Shown: positions 41,697-50,929 of the stretch, piece by piece
How positions within the stretch are numbered: the first letter of the stretch is position 1
Layout of the letters: every line of letters starts with the position of its first letter
Source of the DNA: Serratia liquefaciens
Lineage (GTDB): Bacteria; Pseudomonadota; Gammaproteobacteria; Enterobacterales; Enterobacteriaceae
Direction of reading: 5' to 3'
Assembly: GCF_027594825.1 (NCBI RefSeq)
Contig: NZ_CP088930.1
Span: 4,401,019-4,465,018, forward strand
Length of the DNA stretch: 64,000 nucleotides
Made by a program: the position numbers and the translations under genes
Notes under the pieces: model-generated
What the model was told of the DNA's origin: nothing
The model's database searches: none
What the model saw: only the letters and a program-made list of their open reading frames with translations

Positions 41697-43529
41697 ATGA
41701 CCCAGCCTGATAATAAGCTACGCGGTTTCACCCTCAGCGAATGGCAACACCACTATCACACCCGCCCGGCCGACGAGCGCATTGCCTGCGTGCGCGCTAC
41801 CCTGACCGCATTGACCGCCGACCTGCCGGCGGATGACAACGCCTGGCTGTATCTTGCCAGCGCCACACAGCGTGAAGTGCAGTACCAGAGATTGGCGCAG
41901 CGGCTTGAAGCGGTCGCCGGGGATATCAGCCAGCTCCCGCTGTTTGGCGTACCCTTTGCGGTAAAAGACAACATCGACGTCGGCGGCTGGCCGACCAGCG
42001 CGGCCTGCCCGGAGTTCGCTTATCTGGCGGCGTCTGACGCCACCGTGGTCGCCAATTTGTGCGCTGCCGGTGCCATCGTGATCGGTAAAACCAATCTCGA
42101 TCAGTTCGCGACCGGGCTGGTGGGCACCCGTTCGCCACACGGCGCGGTGGTCAACAGTTTCGATAGCCGCTACGTCAGCGGCGGTTCCAGCTCCGGGTCG
42201 GCGTCGGTAGTGGCGCGCGGCCTGACGCCGTTTTCTCTGGGCACCGACACCGCAGGGTCGGGCCGCGTGCCGGCCGGATTCAACAATATTGTCGGCCTGA
42301 AACCGACCAAAGGCGGGCTGTCGAACCGTGGCGTGGTGCCCGCTTGCCGATTGAATGACACCGTATCGGTGTTTGCCCTCACGGTGGCGGACGCGGCGCT
42401 GGTGGCCGAATTGGCCGGCGGCTATGACCCAGCCGATGCCTATTCCCGCATTAACCCCCGCACCGCCCCGGCGGATTTACCTGCGTCACCGCGTTTCGCG
42501 GTGCCTGCGCAACTCGAATTTTTCGGCGATGTGCAGGCCGAGCGGGCATTTCAGCGGGCGCTGGCGCAGTTGAAAAGCGGCGGCGTGACGCTGGAAACCC
42601 TCGATTTTACGCCGTTTCGCGTGCTGGCGGAGCAGCTCTACTACGGCCCCTGGGTGGCGGAGCGCACCGTGGCGGTCGAAGCGATGCTGAGCGCCAACCC
42701 GCAGGCCATCAACCCGGTGGTGCGAGGCATCGTCAATAACGGCCTGAAGTACAGCGCCTGCGATGCTTACAAGGCGGAATATCTGCGTGCAGAACTGACG
42801 CGGCAGATTGAGCAGCGACTGGCTCCCTTTGATGCGCTGGTGGTGCCGACCTCGCCGACGATCCGCACCCTGGCGGAAATGGAGCAAGAGCCGGTGTTGT
42901 TTAACTCGCAGTTCGGCACCTACACCAATTTCACCAACCTGGCCGATCTGAGCGCACTGGCGCTGCCCGCGCCGATGCGTGAAGACGGATTGCCTGCCGG
43001 TATCACCCTGATTGCCCCCGCCTGGCACGATCGTGCGTTGGCGGCGTTCGGCCTGCGCTGGCAGCAGGCTCAGGATCTGCCGCTTGGCGCAACGGGTCGC
43101 CGGTTGCCTGCTTCTCAATGCTTGACGCCATCCAGCCAGCACGTACGGGTAGCCGTGGTCGGTGCGCACCTCAGCGATATGCCGCTGAATTTCCAGCTCG
43201 TGCAACGCGGGGCAACCCGCGTAGAGCAAACCACCACCGCGCCGTGCTATCGCCTGTACGCCCTCGCCAATAGCCAACCGCCAAAGCCGGGTTTGGTCAA
43301 AGCCGCTCAGGGGGCCGCCATCAACGTCGAGCTATGGGATATCCCGTTGGCGCATTTTGGCGAGTTCGTGGCCGAGATCCCGGCGCCGCTGGGCATGGGC
43401 ACCTTGCTGCTGGCAGACGGGCGGCGGGTGAAAGGTTTTATCTGCGAACCCTGGGCGCTAGAGGGCGCGACGGACATCACTGAATTTGGCGGATGGCGCC
43501 ACTATATCGCCAGCCAGAAGGGGGCCTGA
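41697..43529 (+). CDS. atzF: Allophanate hydrolase
   Basis: Amidase-signature enzyme of 610 residues that hydrolyses allophanate to ammonia and CO2, second step of ATP-dependent urea breakdown. The catalytic triad is visible: Lys90 in PFAVKDNID, the cis-Ser in VSGGSSSGSAS (about 164-166), and nucleophile Ser188 in GTDTAGSGRVP. The C-terminal domain after about residue 470 (HVRVAVVGAHLSDMPLNFQLVQRGA, then FICEPWALEGATDITEFGGW) is the allophanate-hydrolase C domain that decarboxylates the intermediate. Only 2 bp separate it from urea carboxylase. The bacterial arrangement as two polypeptides contrasts with the yeast fusion. Confidence 0.95.
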   Translation: MTQPDNKLRGFTLSEWQHHYHTRPADERIACVRATLTALTADLPADDNAWLYLASATQREVQYQRLAQRLEAVAGDISQLPLFGVPFAVKDNIDVGGWPTSAACPEFAYLAASDATVVANLCAAGAIVIGKTNLDQFATGLVGTRSPHGAVVNSFDSRYVSGGSSSGSASVVARGLTPFSLGTDTAGSGRVPAGFNNIVGLKPTKGGLSNRGVVPACRLNDTVSVFALTVADAALVAELAGGYDPADAYSRINPRTAPADLPASPRFAVPAQLEFFGDVQAERAFQRALAQLKSGGVTLETLDFTPFRVLAEQLYYGPWVAERTVAVEAMLSANPQAINPVVRGIVNNGLKYSACDAYKAEYLRAELTRQIEQRLAPFDALVVPTSPTIRTLAEMEQEPVLFNSQFGTYTNFTNLADLSALALPAPMREDGLPAGITLIAPAWHDRALAAFGLRWQQAQDLPLGATGRRLPASQCLTPSSQHVRVAVVGAHLSDMPLNFQLVQRGATRVEQTTTAPCYRLYALANSQPPKPGLVKAAQGAAINVELWDIPLAHFGEFVAEIPAPLGMGTLLLADGRRVKGFICEPWALEGATDITEFGGWRHYIASQKGA

Positions 43530-43531
43530 TC

Positions 43532-46500
43532 ATGTTTACTACCGTATTAATTGCCAACCGCGGCGAAATTGCCTGCCGGGCGATCCGCACCCTGAAACGT
43601 CTGGGCATCACCAGCGTAGCGGTCTATTCCGACGCCGATCGCAATGCGCCGCACGTGACCGAGGCTAATCTGGCGATACCGCTCGGCGGCGACAAGGCCG
43701 CTGACAGCTATCTGTGCATCGACAAGATCCTGGCAGCCGCGGCGCAAACCGGCGCGCAGGCGATTTATCCGGGCTATGGCTTCCTTTCCGAGAGCGCGGA
43801 GTTTGCCGACGCCTGTGAAGCGGCGGGCATCGCTTTTATCGGTCCGACGGCGGCGCAAATCCGCGAGTTTGGCCTGAAACACCGCGCTCGCGAGCTGGCA
43901 GCGGTGGCGCAGGTGCCGATGACACCGGGTACGGGCCTGCTGAACAGCGTCGAGGAGGCGGTCAGCGCCGCTGGCCGGATTGGCTATCCGGTGATGTTGA
44001 AAAGCACCGCCGGTGGCGGCGGCATTGGCCTGACGCGCTGCGACGATGAAGCCGCACTGCGTGAGGCTTATGACAGCGTAAAACGCCTGGGCGAGCAGTT
44101 CTTCCGCGACTCTGGGGCCTTTATCGAGCGCTTTGTCGATCAGGCCCGGCACGTGGAAGTGCAAATATTTGGCGACGGTCAGGGCTGGGTGGTGGCGCTT
44201 GGCGAGCGCGACTGTTCATTACAGCGCCGCAACCAGAAAGTGGTGGAGGAAACCCCGGCACCGAACCTGCCGGCCGCTACCCGTCAGGCGCTGCATCAGG
44301 CGGCGGTGGCGCTGGGGGCCTCGGTCAACTACCGCAGCGCCGGCACCGTGGAATTTATCTATGACGCTGCACGTGACGAGTTTTATTTTCTGGAGGTGAA
44401 TACTCGCCTGCAAGTGGAGCATCCGGTGACCGAATGTGTCACCGGGCTGGATCTGATCGAATGCATGTTACAGGTGGCGGCGGGCGATGCGCTGGACTGG
44501 GCGGCGTTGCAACGAGCGCCGCAGGGGGCGTCGATTGAAGTCCGTATTTATGCCGAAGATCCGCTGAAGCATTTCCAACCCAGCCCCGGTGTGCTGACTG
44601 AAGTGCACTTTCCGGATGACGTGCGCGTCGACGGTTGGGTAGCCACCGGCAGCGAAGTTTCGGCATTTTATGACCCGATGATCGCCAAGCTGATCGTTCA
44701 TGGCGAAGACCGTCGCCAGGCGCTGGAGAAAATGCGTGTCGCGCTGGATGCAACCCGGCTGCACGGGATTGCCACTAACCTGGACTACCTGCGACAGGTG
44801 ATTGCGACGGAGGCATTTCAGAGCGGCAGCGTCTGGACCCGCATGCTGGACAGCTTCCGGTTCCAACCCCACAGCATTGAAGTGCTGCAGCCGGGGACTT
44901 ACAGCAGCGTGCAGGATTACCCCGGCCGCCTCGGCTATTGGGATATCGGCGTACCGCCGTCCGGGCCGATGGACGACTTCGCTTTCCGGCTGGCCAACCG
45001 CATTGTCGGCAACCACCCCAGCGCCGCCGGGCTGGAGTTTACCCTGCAGGGGCCGACCCTGCGCTTTCATTGCGACGCCATTATTGCCCTGACCGGTGCC
45101 GACTGCCCGGCCGATCTGGACGGCGAACTCCTGGCCTACTGGCAGCCGATAGCGGTTAGCGCCGGCCAGGTATTGCGATTAGGGCGGGCGCAGCGGGGTT
45201 GCCGCACCTATCTGGCGGTGCGCAATGGCTTCGACGTGCCGGTGTATCTGGGCAGCCGTTCGACCTTTGCGCTGGGGCAGTTTGGCGGCCACGCCGGCCG
45301 TACCCTGCGCGTGGCGGACATGCTGGCGGTATCGCAACCGGGTTTGGCAGCCACCACTACTCCGGCGCCGATTGCGGCCCCGCAGGCAATGGACGAAAGC
45401 CTGATCCCGCAGTACGGCAATCTGTGGAATATCGGCGTGCTGTATGGTCCGCACGGCGCACCCGACTTCTTTACCCCGGCATCCATCGAACGTTTCTTTG
45501 CCGCCGAATGGCAGGTGCATTACAACTCCAACCGGTTGGGCGTGCGCCTGTCCGGGCCTAAACCGGAGTGGGCGCGGCAGGACGGCGGCGAGGCGGGGCT
45601 GCACCCGTCCAACGTGCACGACTGCGAGTACGCCATCGGTGCGATTAACTTCACCGGCGATTTCCCGGTGATCCTTACCCGCGACGGACCGAGCCTGGGC
45701 GGCTTTGTTTGCCCGGTGACCATCGCCAGGGCGGAGCTGTGGAAGGTCGGTCAGGTAAAACCGGGCGATCGCATCCGTTTTCATCCTATCGGTTTCAAGC
45801 AGGCGCAGTCGCTGGAGCAGGCGCAGCTCGGCAGTATCGAAGCCCTGGCAGCGGTGAAGGCCATCACCCTGGCACCCCCGGATCTGATGCCGGGCACCAC
45901 CGCCTCCGCCACCATAGTGGCGGCGTTACCTGCCACCGACAGTCGGCCAGCGGTGGTCTATCGCCAGGCCGGGGATGGTTACATTTTGCTGGAGTACGGC
46001 GACAACGTGCTCGATCTGGCGCTGCGGCTGCGTATTCATTTGCTGATGCAGTCGCTCAAGCAGGATGCGATCCCGGGCGTGGAGGAGTTGGCACCCGGAG
46101 TGCGATCGCTGCAGATCCGTTATGACAGCCGCATTCTCGGTCAGGCTGATTTACTCCAGCGCTTGTTGGCGCGCGAACAGGCGCTGGGTGATGTCAGCCA
46201 ACTGAAAGTGCCGACGCGAACGGTTTATCTGCCGATGGCGTTTGAAGATTCCGCCACGCTGGGCGCGGTGGAACGTTACCAGCAGACGGTGCGTCCGTCG
46301 GCCCCCTGGTTGCCGAACAACGTCGATTTTATCCAGCGCATCAACGGGCTCGGCAGCCGCGAGCAGGTGCGCGACATCATCTTCGACGCCAGCTACCTGA
46401 TCCTCGGGCTAGGCGACGTCTACCTGGGCGCGCCCTGTGCGGTGCCGATCGACCCGCGGCACCGTTTGCTCAGCTCCAAATACAATCCGGCGCGCACCCA

Positions 46501-47155
46501 TACCGCCGAAGGCACGGTCGGCATCGGCGGCATGTACATGTGCATCTATGGCATGGATTCGCCGGGCGGCTATCAGTTGGTCGGACGCACGTTACCGATT
46601 TGGAACAAATTTCTCAAAAACCCGCAGTTCAACCCCGGTGAGCCCTGGCTGCTGCACTTCTTCGATCAGGTGCGTTTCTACCCGGTCAGCGAGCAGGAGC
46701 TGGATGAGCAGCGAGAGGCGTTCCGCGAAGGGCGCGCGCAGATCCGCATTGAGGACAGCGAATTCGATTTTGCCGATTACCGCCGTTTTCTGGCGGACAA
46801 CGCGGAAGACATCAGCGCCTTCCAGCAGCGCCAGCAACAAGCATTCAGCCACGAAGTGACGCGCTGGCAGGCGGAAGAGGAGGAGGCCGAGGCCCAATTG
46901 TTGCCACCGCCGACGGATGAGGAAGAGGTGGATGGCGACCTGGTCAGCGCCGACCTGAACGGCAGCGTGTGGAAGATCCTGGTCGAGCCGGGGCAAAGGG
47001 TGGAAGCCGGTCAGCCGTTGATCGTGGTCGAGGCAATGAAAATGGAACTGGCGGTCACCGCGCCGCGTGCCGGGATCGTCAAGCGCATCAGTTGCCAGCA
47101 GGGGCGGCCGGTGGGGCCGGGCGATGCGCTGCTGTGGCTGGAAAACGCCAGCTGA
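43532..47155 (+). CDS. uca: Urea carboxylase, biotin-dependent
   Basis: Large 1207-residue enzyme that carboxylates urea to allophanate with ATP and bicarbonate. The order is biotin carboxylase (1-450: TVLIANRGEIACRAIRTLK, ATP-grasp KSTAGGGGIGL), then the KipA/AHS2-like domain (SSVQDYPGRLGYWDIGVPPSGPMDDFAFRLANRIVGN, about 455-770), the KipI/AHS1-like domain (about 800-1020), and a C-terminal biotin carrier with VVEAMKMELAV, biotinylated at Lys1170. The ATG at 43532 is used; an upstream in-frame start overlaps the hydrolase gene. An acidic linker EEEEAEAQLLPPPTDEEEVDGD precedes the biotin domain. Confidence 0.95.
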   Translation: MFTTVLIANRGEIACRAIRTLKRLGITSVAVYSDADRNAPHVTEANLAIPLGGDKAADSYLCIDKILAAAAQTGAQAIYPGYGFLSESAEFADACEAAGIAFIGPTAAQIREFGLKHRARELAAVAQVPMTPGTGLLNSVEEAVSAAGRIGYPVMLKSTAGGGGIGLTRCDDEAALREAYDSVKRLGEQFFRDSGAFIERFVDQARHVEVQIFGDGQGWVVALGERDCSLQRRNQKVVEETPAPNLPAATRQALHQAAVALGASVNYRSAGTVEFIYDAARDEFYFLEVNTRLQVEHPVTECVTGLDLIECMLQVAAGDALDWAALQRAPQGASIEVRIYAEDPLKHFQPSPGVLTEVHFPDDVRVDGWVATGSEVSAFYDPMIAKLIVHGEDRRQALEKMRVALDATRLHGIATNLDYLRQVIATEAFQSGSVWTRMLDSFRFQPHSIEVLQPGTYSSVQDYPGRLGYWDIGVPPSGPMDDFAFRLANRIVGNHPSAAGLEFTLQGPTLRFHCDAIIALTGADCPADLDGELLAYWQPIAVSAGQVLRLGRAQRGCRTYLAVRNGFDVPVYLGSRSTFALGQFGGHAGRTLRVADMLAVSQPGLAATTTPAPIAAPQAMDESLIPQYGNLWNIGVLYGPHGAPDFFTPASIERFFAAEWQVHYNSNRLGVRLSGPKPEWARQDGGEAGLHPSNVHDCEYAIGAINFTGDFPVILTRDGPSLGGFVCPVTIARAELWKVGQVKPGDRIRFHPIGFKQAQSLEQAQLGSIEALAAVKAITLAPPDLMPGTTASATIVAALPATDSRPAVVYRQAGDGYILLEYGDNVLDLALRLRIHLLMQSLKQDAIPGVEELAPGVRSLQIRYDSRILGQADLLQRLLAREQALGDVSQLKVPTRTVYLPMAFEDSATLGAVERYQQTVRPSAPWLPNNVDFIQRINGLGSREQVRDIIFDASYLILGLGDVYLGAPCAVPIDPRHRLLSSKYNPARTHTAEGTVGIGGMYMCIYGMDSPGGYQLVGRTLPIWNKFLKNPQFNPGEPWLLHFFDQVRFYPVSEQELDEQREAFREGRAQIRIEDSEFDFADYRRFLADNAEDISAFQQRQQQAFSHEVTRWQAEEEEAEAQLLPPPTDEEEVDGDLVSADLNGSVWKILVEPGQRVEAGQPLIVVEAMKMELAVTAPRAGIVKRISCQQGRPVGPGDALLWLENAS

Positions 47156-47209
47156 CGCTCAATCATTCACGTCGGGGCGTGGTATGTGGCCCCCACAGAG
47201 AGGCATGCG

Positions 47210-47908
47210 ATGCAAATCACCAATAACCGCAGCAAGACACGGCCGGAGGGGCTGGCGGAACGTATCTATCTGCAGCTCAAGGACGACATTTTTGATTTTC
47301 ACCTGCTGCCGGGCGATCGCTTCAGCGAAAACGAAATTGCCGTGCGTATGGACGTCAGCCGTACGCCAGTGCGTCAGGCGTTGTTCTGGCTGGAGCGCGA
47401 GGGCTACGTAGAGGTGCATTTTCGCAGCGGCTGGCAGGTGCGCCCGTTCGATTTTGCCTACTTCGAGGAGCTGTATGACCTGCGCATCGTGTTGGAGTGC
47501 GAAGCGGTAAAACGGCTGTGCGCCCGGTCAATGGGCGAGGTGCCTGAGCAGTTGGCGGCGCTCACCCGTTTTTGGATCGACGAACCGCGGCTGGAGGAGG
47601 GGAAAACCGTCTCCGTGCACGACGAGCAGTTTCATATGGCGCTGGTCGAGGCAGCGGGGAATGGAGAAATGGCGCGTATTCATCGCGATCTGACCGAGAA
47701 AATTCGCATCATCCGTCGGCTCGATTTCACCCAGGAAAGCCGGGTTGAGGCGACCTACAACGAGCACGCCGCCATTTTGCGGGCGATCTTGCAACACCGA
47801 ACCGAGGAGGCGCAAACGCAGCTCAGTCACCATATTGCCGTCAGCAAGGCTGAAGTAAGAAAAATAACTCTGCATATGCTGCATCAGGCCCGGCTTCGTC
47901 AGCCATAA
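47210..47908 (+). CDS. GntR-family (FCD) regulator of the urea operon
   Basis: Regulator of 232 residues. The N-terminal GntR winged helix is LAERIYLQLKDDIFDFHLLPGDRFSENEIAVRMDVSRTPVRQALFWLEREGYVEV. The FCD effector domain (ELYDLRIVLECEAVKRLCARS, then VSVHDEQFHMALVEAAGNGEMARIH with metal-type His) follows. AGAGAGG seven bases before the ATG at 47210 sets the start. It lies between the urea amidolyase genes and the urt transporter genes, so it most likely adjusts the operon to a pathway metabolite, on top of nitrogen control from the sigma-54 promoter. Confidence 0.88.
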   Translation: MQITNNRSKTRPEGLAERIYLQLKDDIFDFHLLPGDRFSENEIAVRMDVSRTPVRQALFWLEREGYVEVHFRSGWQVRPFDFAYFEELYDLRIVLECEAVKRLCARSMGEVPEQLAALTRFWIDEPRLEEGKTVSVHDEQFHMALVEAAGNGEMARIHRDLTEKIRIIRRLDFTQESRVEATYNEHAAILRAILQHRTEEAQTQLSHHIAVSKAEVRKITLHMLHQARLRQP

Positions 47909-48015
47909 CCCGGCGTCTTTCGAGCGGTGGCGCGGTTAGCGGCAACTCGAAATTCATAGGGGTAATTCTGCTTAACAAGGTGGGTTTTCTAACATCAACA
48001 TCAGGAGTTTGAATT

Positions 48016-49284
48016 ATGCAACGTCGTCACTTTATAAAAGCTTTTGCGTTGTCCGCCACCGTGGTCGGCATGGGTATGGCCTGGGGCGTACAGGCCGCCG
48101 ACACCATCAAGGTCGGCATCCTGAGTTCGCTGTCCGGCACCATGGCGATTTCTGAAACGCCGCTGAAAGACGTGGCGCTGATGACCATCGACGATATCAA
48201 CGCCAAAGGTGGCGTATTGGGTAAAAAGCTCGAACCGGTGGTGGTGGATCCGGCCTCCAACTGGCCGCTGTTCGCCGAGAAGGCGCGCCAGCTGCTGAGT
48301 CAGGACAAGGTGGCGGCGGTATTTGGCTGCTGGACTTCGGTGTCGCGCAAGTCAGTGCTGCCGGTGTTTGAAGAGCTGAACGGCCTGCTGTTTTACCCGG
48401 TGCAGTACGAAGGGGAAGAGATGTCGCCGAACGTGTTCTACACCGGTGCCGCGCCTAACCAGCAGGCAATCCCGGCGGTGGAGTATCTGCTGAGCGAAGA
48501 CGGCGGAGCGGCCAAACGCTTCTTCCTGTTGGGGACCGACTACGTGTATCCGCGCACCACCAACAAGATCCTGCGCGCCTTCCTGCATTCGAAAGGGATC
48601 CAGGATAAAGACATTGAAGAAGTCTATACGCCGTTCGGTTACAGCGACTACCAAACCATTGTCGCCAACATCAAGAAATTCTCCGCCGGTGGCAAAACGG
48701 CGGTGATTTCCACCATCAACGGTGACTCCAACGTTCCCTTCTACAAAGAGCTGGCCAACCAGGGGATCAAGGCTACCGATGTGCCGGTGATTGCCTTCTC
48801 GGTCGGTGAGGAAGAGCTGCGTGGTATCGACACCAAACCGCTGGTGGGCAACCTGGCTGCCTGGAACTACTTCGAGTCGGTGGATAACCCGACCAACAAG
48901 CAGTTTGTCAGCGAATGGCGAGCCTACGCCAAGGCCCATAACTTGCCGAACTATGCCACCGCCGTGACCAACGACCCGATGGAAGCGACCTATGTCGGCA
49001 TCCACATGTGGGCGCAGGCAGTTGAGAAGGCCGGAACTACCGACGTTGATAAGGTGCGCGCCGCCATGGCCGGGCAGACTTTCGCTGCGCCATCGGGCTT
49101 TACCCTGACCATGGACGCCACCAACCACCACCTGCATAAGCCGGTGATGATCGGTGAGATTGAAGGCAACGGTCAGTTCAACGTGGTGTGGCAGACCGAT
49201 GCGCCGGTCCGCGCTCAGCCGTGGAGTCCGTACATTGCCGGCAACGACAAAAAGCCGGACCACCCGGTAAAAGGCGGTCGGTAA
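48016..49284 (+). CDS. urtA: Urea ABC transporter binding protein UrtA
   Basis: Periplasmic binding protein of 422 residues. The N-terminus MQRRHFIKAFALSATVVGMGMAWGVQA is a signal peptide with twin arginines (RRHFIKA), so Tat export is possible. The mature part begins ADTIKVGILSSLSGTMAISETPLKDVALM. SNWPLFAEKARQLLSQDKVAAVFGCWTSVSRKSVLPVFEELNGLLFYPVQYEGEE is the UrtA-specific pocket region. It binds urea at low concentration for the UrtBCDE permease encoded downstream. It lies 107 bp after the GntR gene. Confidence 0.95.
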   Translation: MQRRHFIKAFALSATVVGMGMAWGVQAADTIKVGILSSLSGTMAISETPLKDVALMTIDDINAKGGVLGKKLEPVVVDPASNWPLFAEKARQLLSQDKVAAVFGCWTSVSRKSVLPVFEELNGLLFYPVQYEGEEMSPNVFYTGAAPNQQAIPAVEYLLSEDGGAAKRFFLLGTDYVYPRTTNKILRAFLHSKGIQDKDIEEVYTPFGYSDYQTIVANIKKFSAGGKTAVISTINGDSNVPFYKELANQGIKATDVPVIAFSVGEEELRGIDTKPLVGNLAAWNYFESVDNPTNKQFVSEWRAYAKAHNLPNYATAVTNDPMEATYVGIHMWAQAVEKAGTTDVDKVRAAMAGQTFAAPSGFTLTMDATNHHLHKPVMIGEIEGNGQFNVVWQTDAPVRAQPWSPYIAGNDKKPDHPVKGGR

Positions 49285-49292
49285 AACCCGGT

Positions 49293-49312
49293 TCCCCCGC
49301 TGCGGCGGGGGA
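49293..49312 (+). repeat. Intercistronic GC stem-loop between urtA and urtB
   Basis: TCCCCCGC (49293-49300) and GCGGGGGA (49305-49312) with a four-base loop, eight bases after the urtA stop and without a T run. It is placed exactly as the hairpin behind phnD, again after a binding-protein gene. Confidence 0.65.
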
Positions 49313-49348
49313 CTGGCTGCGTAACGCCCCATTGCGACGAGACATCCG

Positions 49349-50929
49349 ATGAAACTTTTCTCTTTAAGCCGACTCAGGCCTCTGTGTTTTCTGCTGTGCT
49401 GCCTGCCCATGTTTGCGCAGGCGGGGCCGGCCGATGATTTTGCTGCGGCCAGCCGCACGCAGCAAGCCGCATTATTGCAAGCGTGGGCCACCGCGCCTGA
49501 GGCTTCGCGCCTGCCGCTGCTGCAAGCGTTGAAGCAGGAAAACCTGGTGATCGACCAGGCCAAACATGCCTTTGTCCAGCAGGGCGAAAACTACCAGCCC
49601 TTGTCTGGCAGCGCGGCCCCGGTCGGCACGCCGAAGAAGCTGTGGTTGAACAACCGGTTGCGCATCCTGATTGCCAACGCGCTGTCGGCGCATCGGCTGG
49701 TCAGCGAGGACCCGGCAGCGCGTTTACAGGCGGCGCAGGCCCTGCAGCGCGAGGCGCAAAGCGATCAGTTGCCGCTGCTGACCCAGCGTTTGGCGCTGGA
49801 ACAAGACAGCCGGGTGCATGAGGCATTGAGCATCGCGCTGGCGAATCTGCAACTGAACGATGCCGATGCCGGGGTGCGACTCAACGCGGTGCGCTTGCTT
49901 GGCAGTTCGGGCGATCCTGAAACGCAAACGCGTCTGCAGGCGTTGACGGAGACAGACCATGAGCCAGACGCCGCGGTACGTGCCGAAGCGATGAAAAGCC
50001 TGAGCAGCGTGAAACATCGGCTGATGATCGGTGACCTGATCGGCCAGGCCTTTACCGGCCTGTCACTGGGGTCGATCCTGCTGTTGGCGGCGCTCGGTTT
50101 GGCAATCACCTATGGCCTGCTGGGGGTGATCAACATGGCGCACGGCGAAATGCTGATGCTCGGCGCCTACTCGGCTTATCTGGTTCAGGGGTTGTTTCAG
50201 CAATTTGCGCCGCAGTGGCTGGCGCTGTATCCGCTGGTGGCACTGCCGGTGGCGTTCGCCATCACGGCCTGCATCGGCATGGCGCTGGAGCGCACGGTGA
50301 TCCGCCACCTTTATGGCCGACCGTTGGAAACGCTGCTGGCCACCTGGGGCATTAGCCTGGTGCTGATCCAAGGGGTACGGGTGCTGTTTGGTGCGCAAAA
50401 CGTGGAGGTCGCGAACCCGGCCTGGCTGTCGGGCGGCATTCAACTACTGCCGAATCTGGTGCTGCCATGGAACCGCATTGCCGTCATCGTGTTTGTGGTA
50501 CTGGTGCTGACTCTCACCTGGCTGTTGCTGAATAAAACCCGACTGGGCATGAACGTGCGGGCCGTGACGCAAAACCGTGCCATGGCCGCGTGTTGCGGTG
50601 TACCCACCGGTCGTGTCGATATGCTGGCGTTCGGGTTGGGGTCCGGCATTGCCGGGTTGGGCGGCGTGGCCTTGTCGCAGCTGGGCAACGTCGGGCCCGA
50701 GCTGGGGCAGGGTTATATCATCGACTCCTTCCTGGTGGTGGTGCTTGGCGGCGTGGGCCAGTTGGCCGGTACGGTGGTGGCGGCTTTTGGCCTCGGTATC
50801 CTCAACAAAATTCTTGAACCACAGATTGGCGCCGTGCTGGGTAAAATCCTGATCCTGGCGCTGATTGTCCTGTTTATTCAAAAGCGTCCTCAGGGGCTAT
50901 TTGCCCTCAAGGGCAGGGTGAACGACTGA
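49349..50929 (+). CDS. urtB: Urea ABC permease UrtB
   Basis: Inner-membrane permease of 526 residues. A signal-like N-terminus (LRPLCFLLCCLPMFAQAG) precedes a 200-residue extracytoplasmic region with HEAT-like repeats (QDSRVHEALSIALANLQLNDADAGVRLNAVRLLGSSGDPETQTRL), a normal extra of UrtB. The LivH-like permease core starts about residue 230 (LIGQAFTGLSLGSILLLAALGLAITYGLLGVINMAHGEMLMLGAY). It ends LFALKGRVND. The stop overlaps the urtC start (TGATG). Confidence 0.95.
   Translation: MKLFSLSRLRPLCFLLCCLPMFAQAGPADDFAAASRTQQAALLQAWATAPEASRLPLLQALKQENLVIDQAKHAFVQQGENYQPLSGSAAPVGTPKKLWLNNRLRILIANALSAHRLVSEDPAARLQAAQALQREAQSDQLPLLTQRLALEQDSRVHEALSIALANLQLNDADAGVRLNAVRLLGSSGDPETQTRLQALTETDHEPDAAVRAEAMKSLSSVKHRLMIGDLIGQAFTGLSLGSILLLAALGLAITYGLLGVINMAHGEMLMLGAYSAYLVQGLFQQFAPQWLALYPLVALPVAFAITACIGMALERTVIRHLYGRPLETLLATWGISLVLIQGVRVLFGAQNVEVANPAWLSGGIQLLPNLVLPWNRIAVIVFVVLVLTLTWLLLNKTRLGMNVRAVTQNRAMAACCGVPTGRVDMLAFGLGSGIAGLGGVALSQLGNVGPELGQGYIIDSFLVVVLGGVGQLAGTVVAAFGLGILNKILEPQIGAVLGKILILALIVLFIQKRPQGLFALKGRVND

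Noticed and set aside
43493..43531. Upstream start of urea carboxylase overlapping the hydrolase gene
   Set aside because: Family sequence begins at MFTTVLIANRGE (43532); the upstream 13 codons are the hydrolase coding region in another frame.
48352..49563. 403-codon minus-strand open frame
   Set aside because: It is antisense to urtA and the start of urtB, both strongly conserved on the plus strand. The translated product has low-complexity features of a shadow frame.
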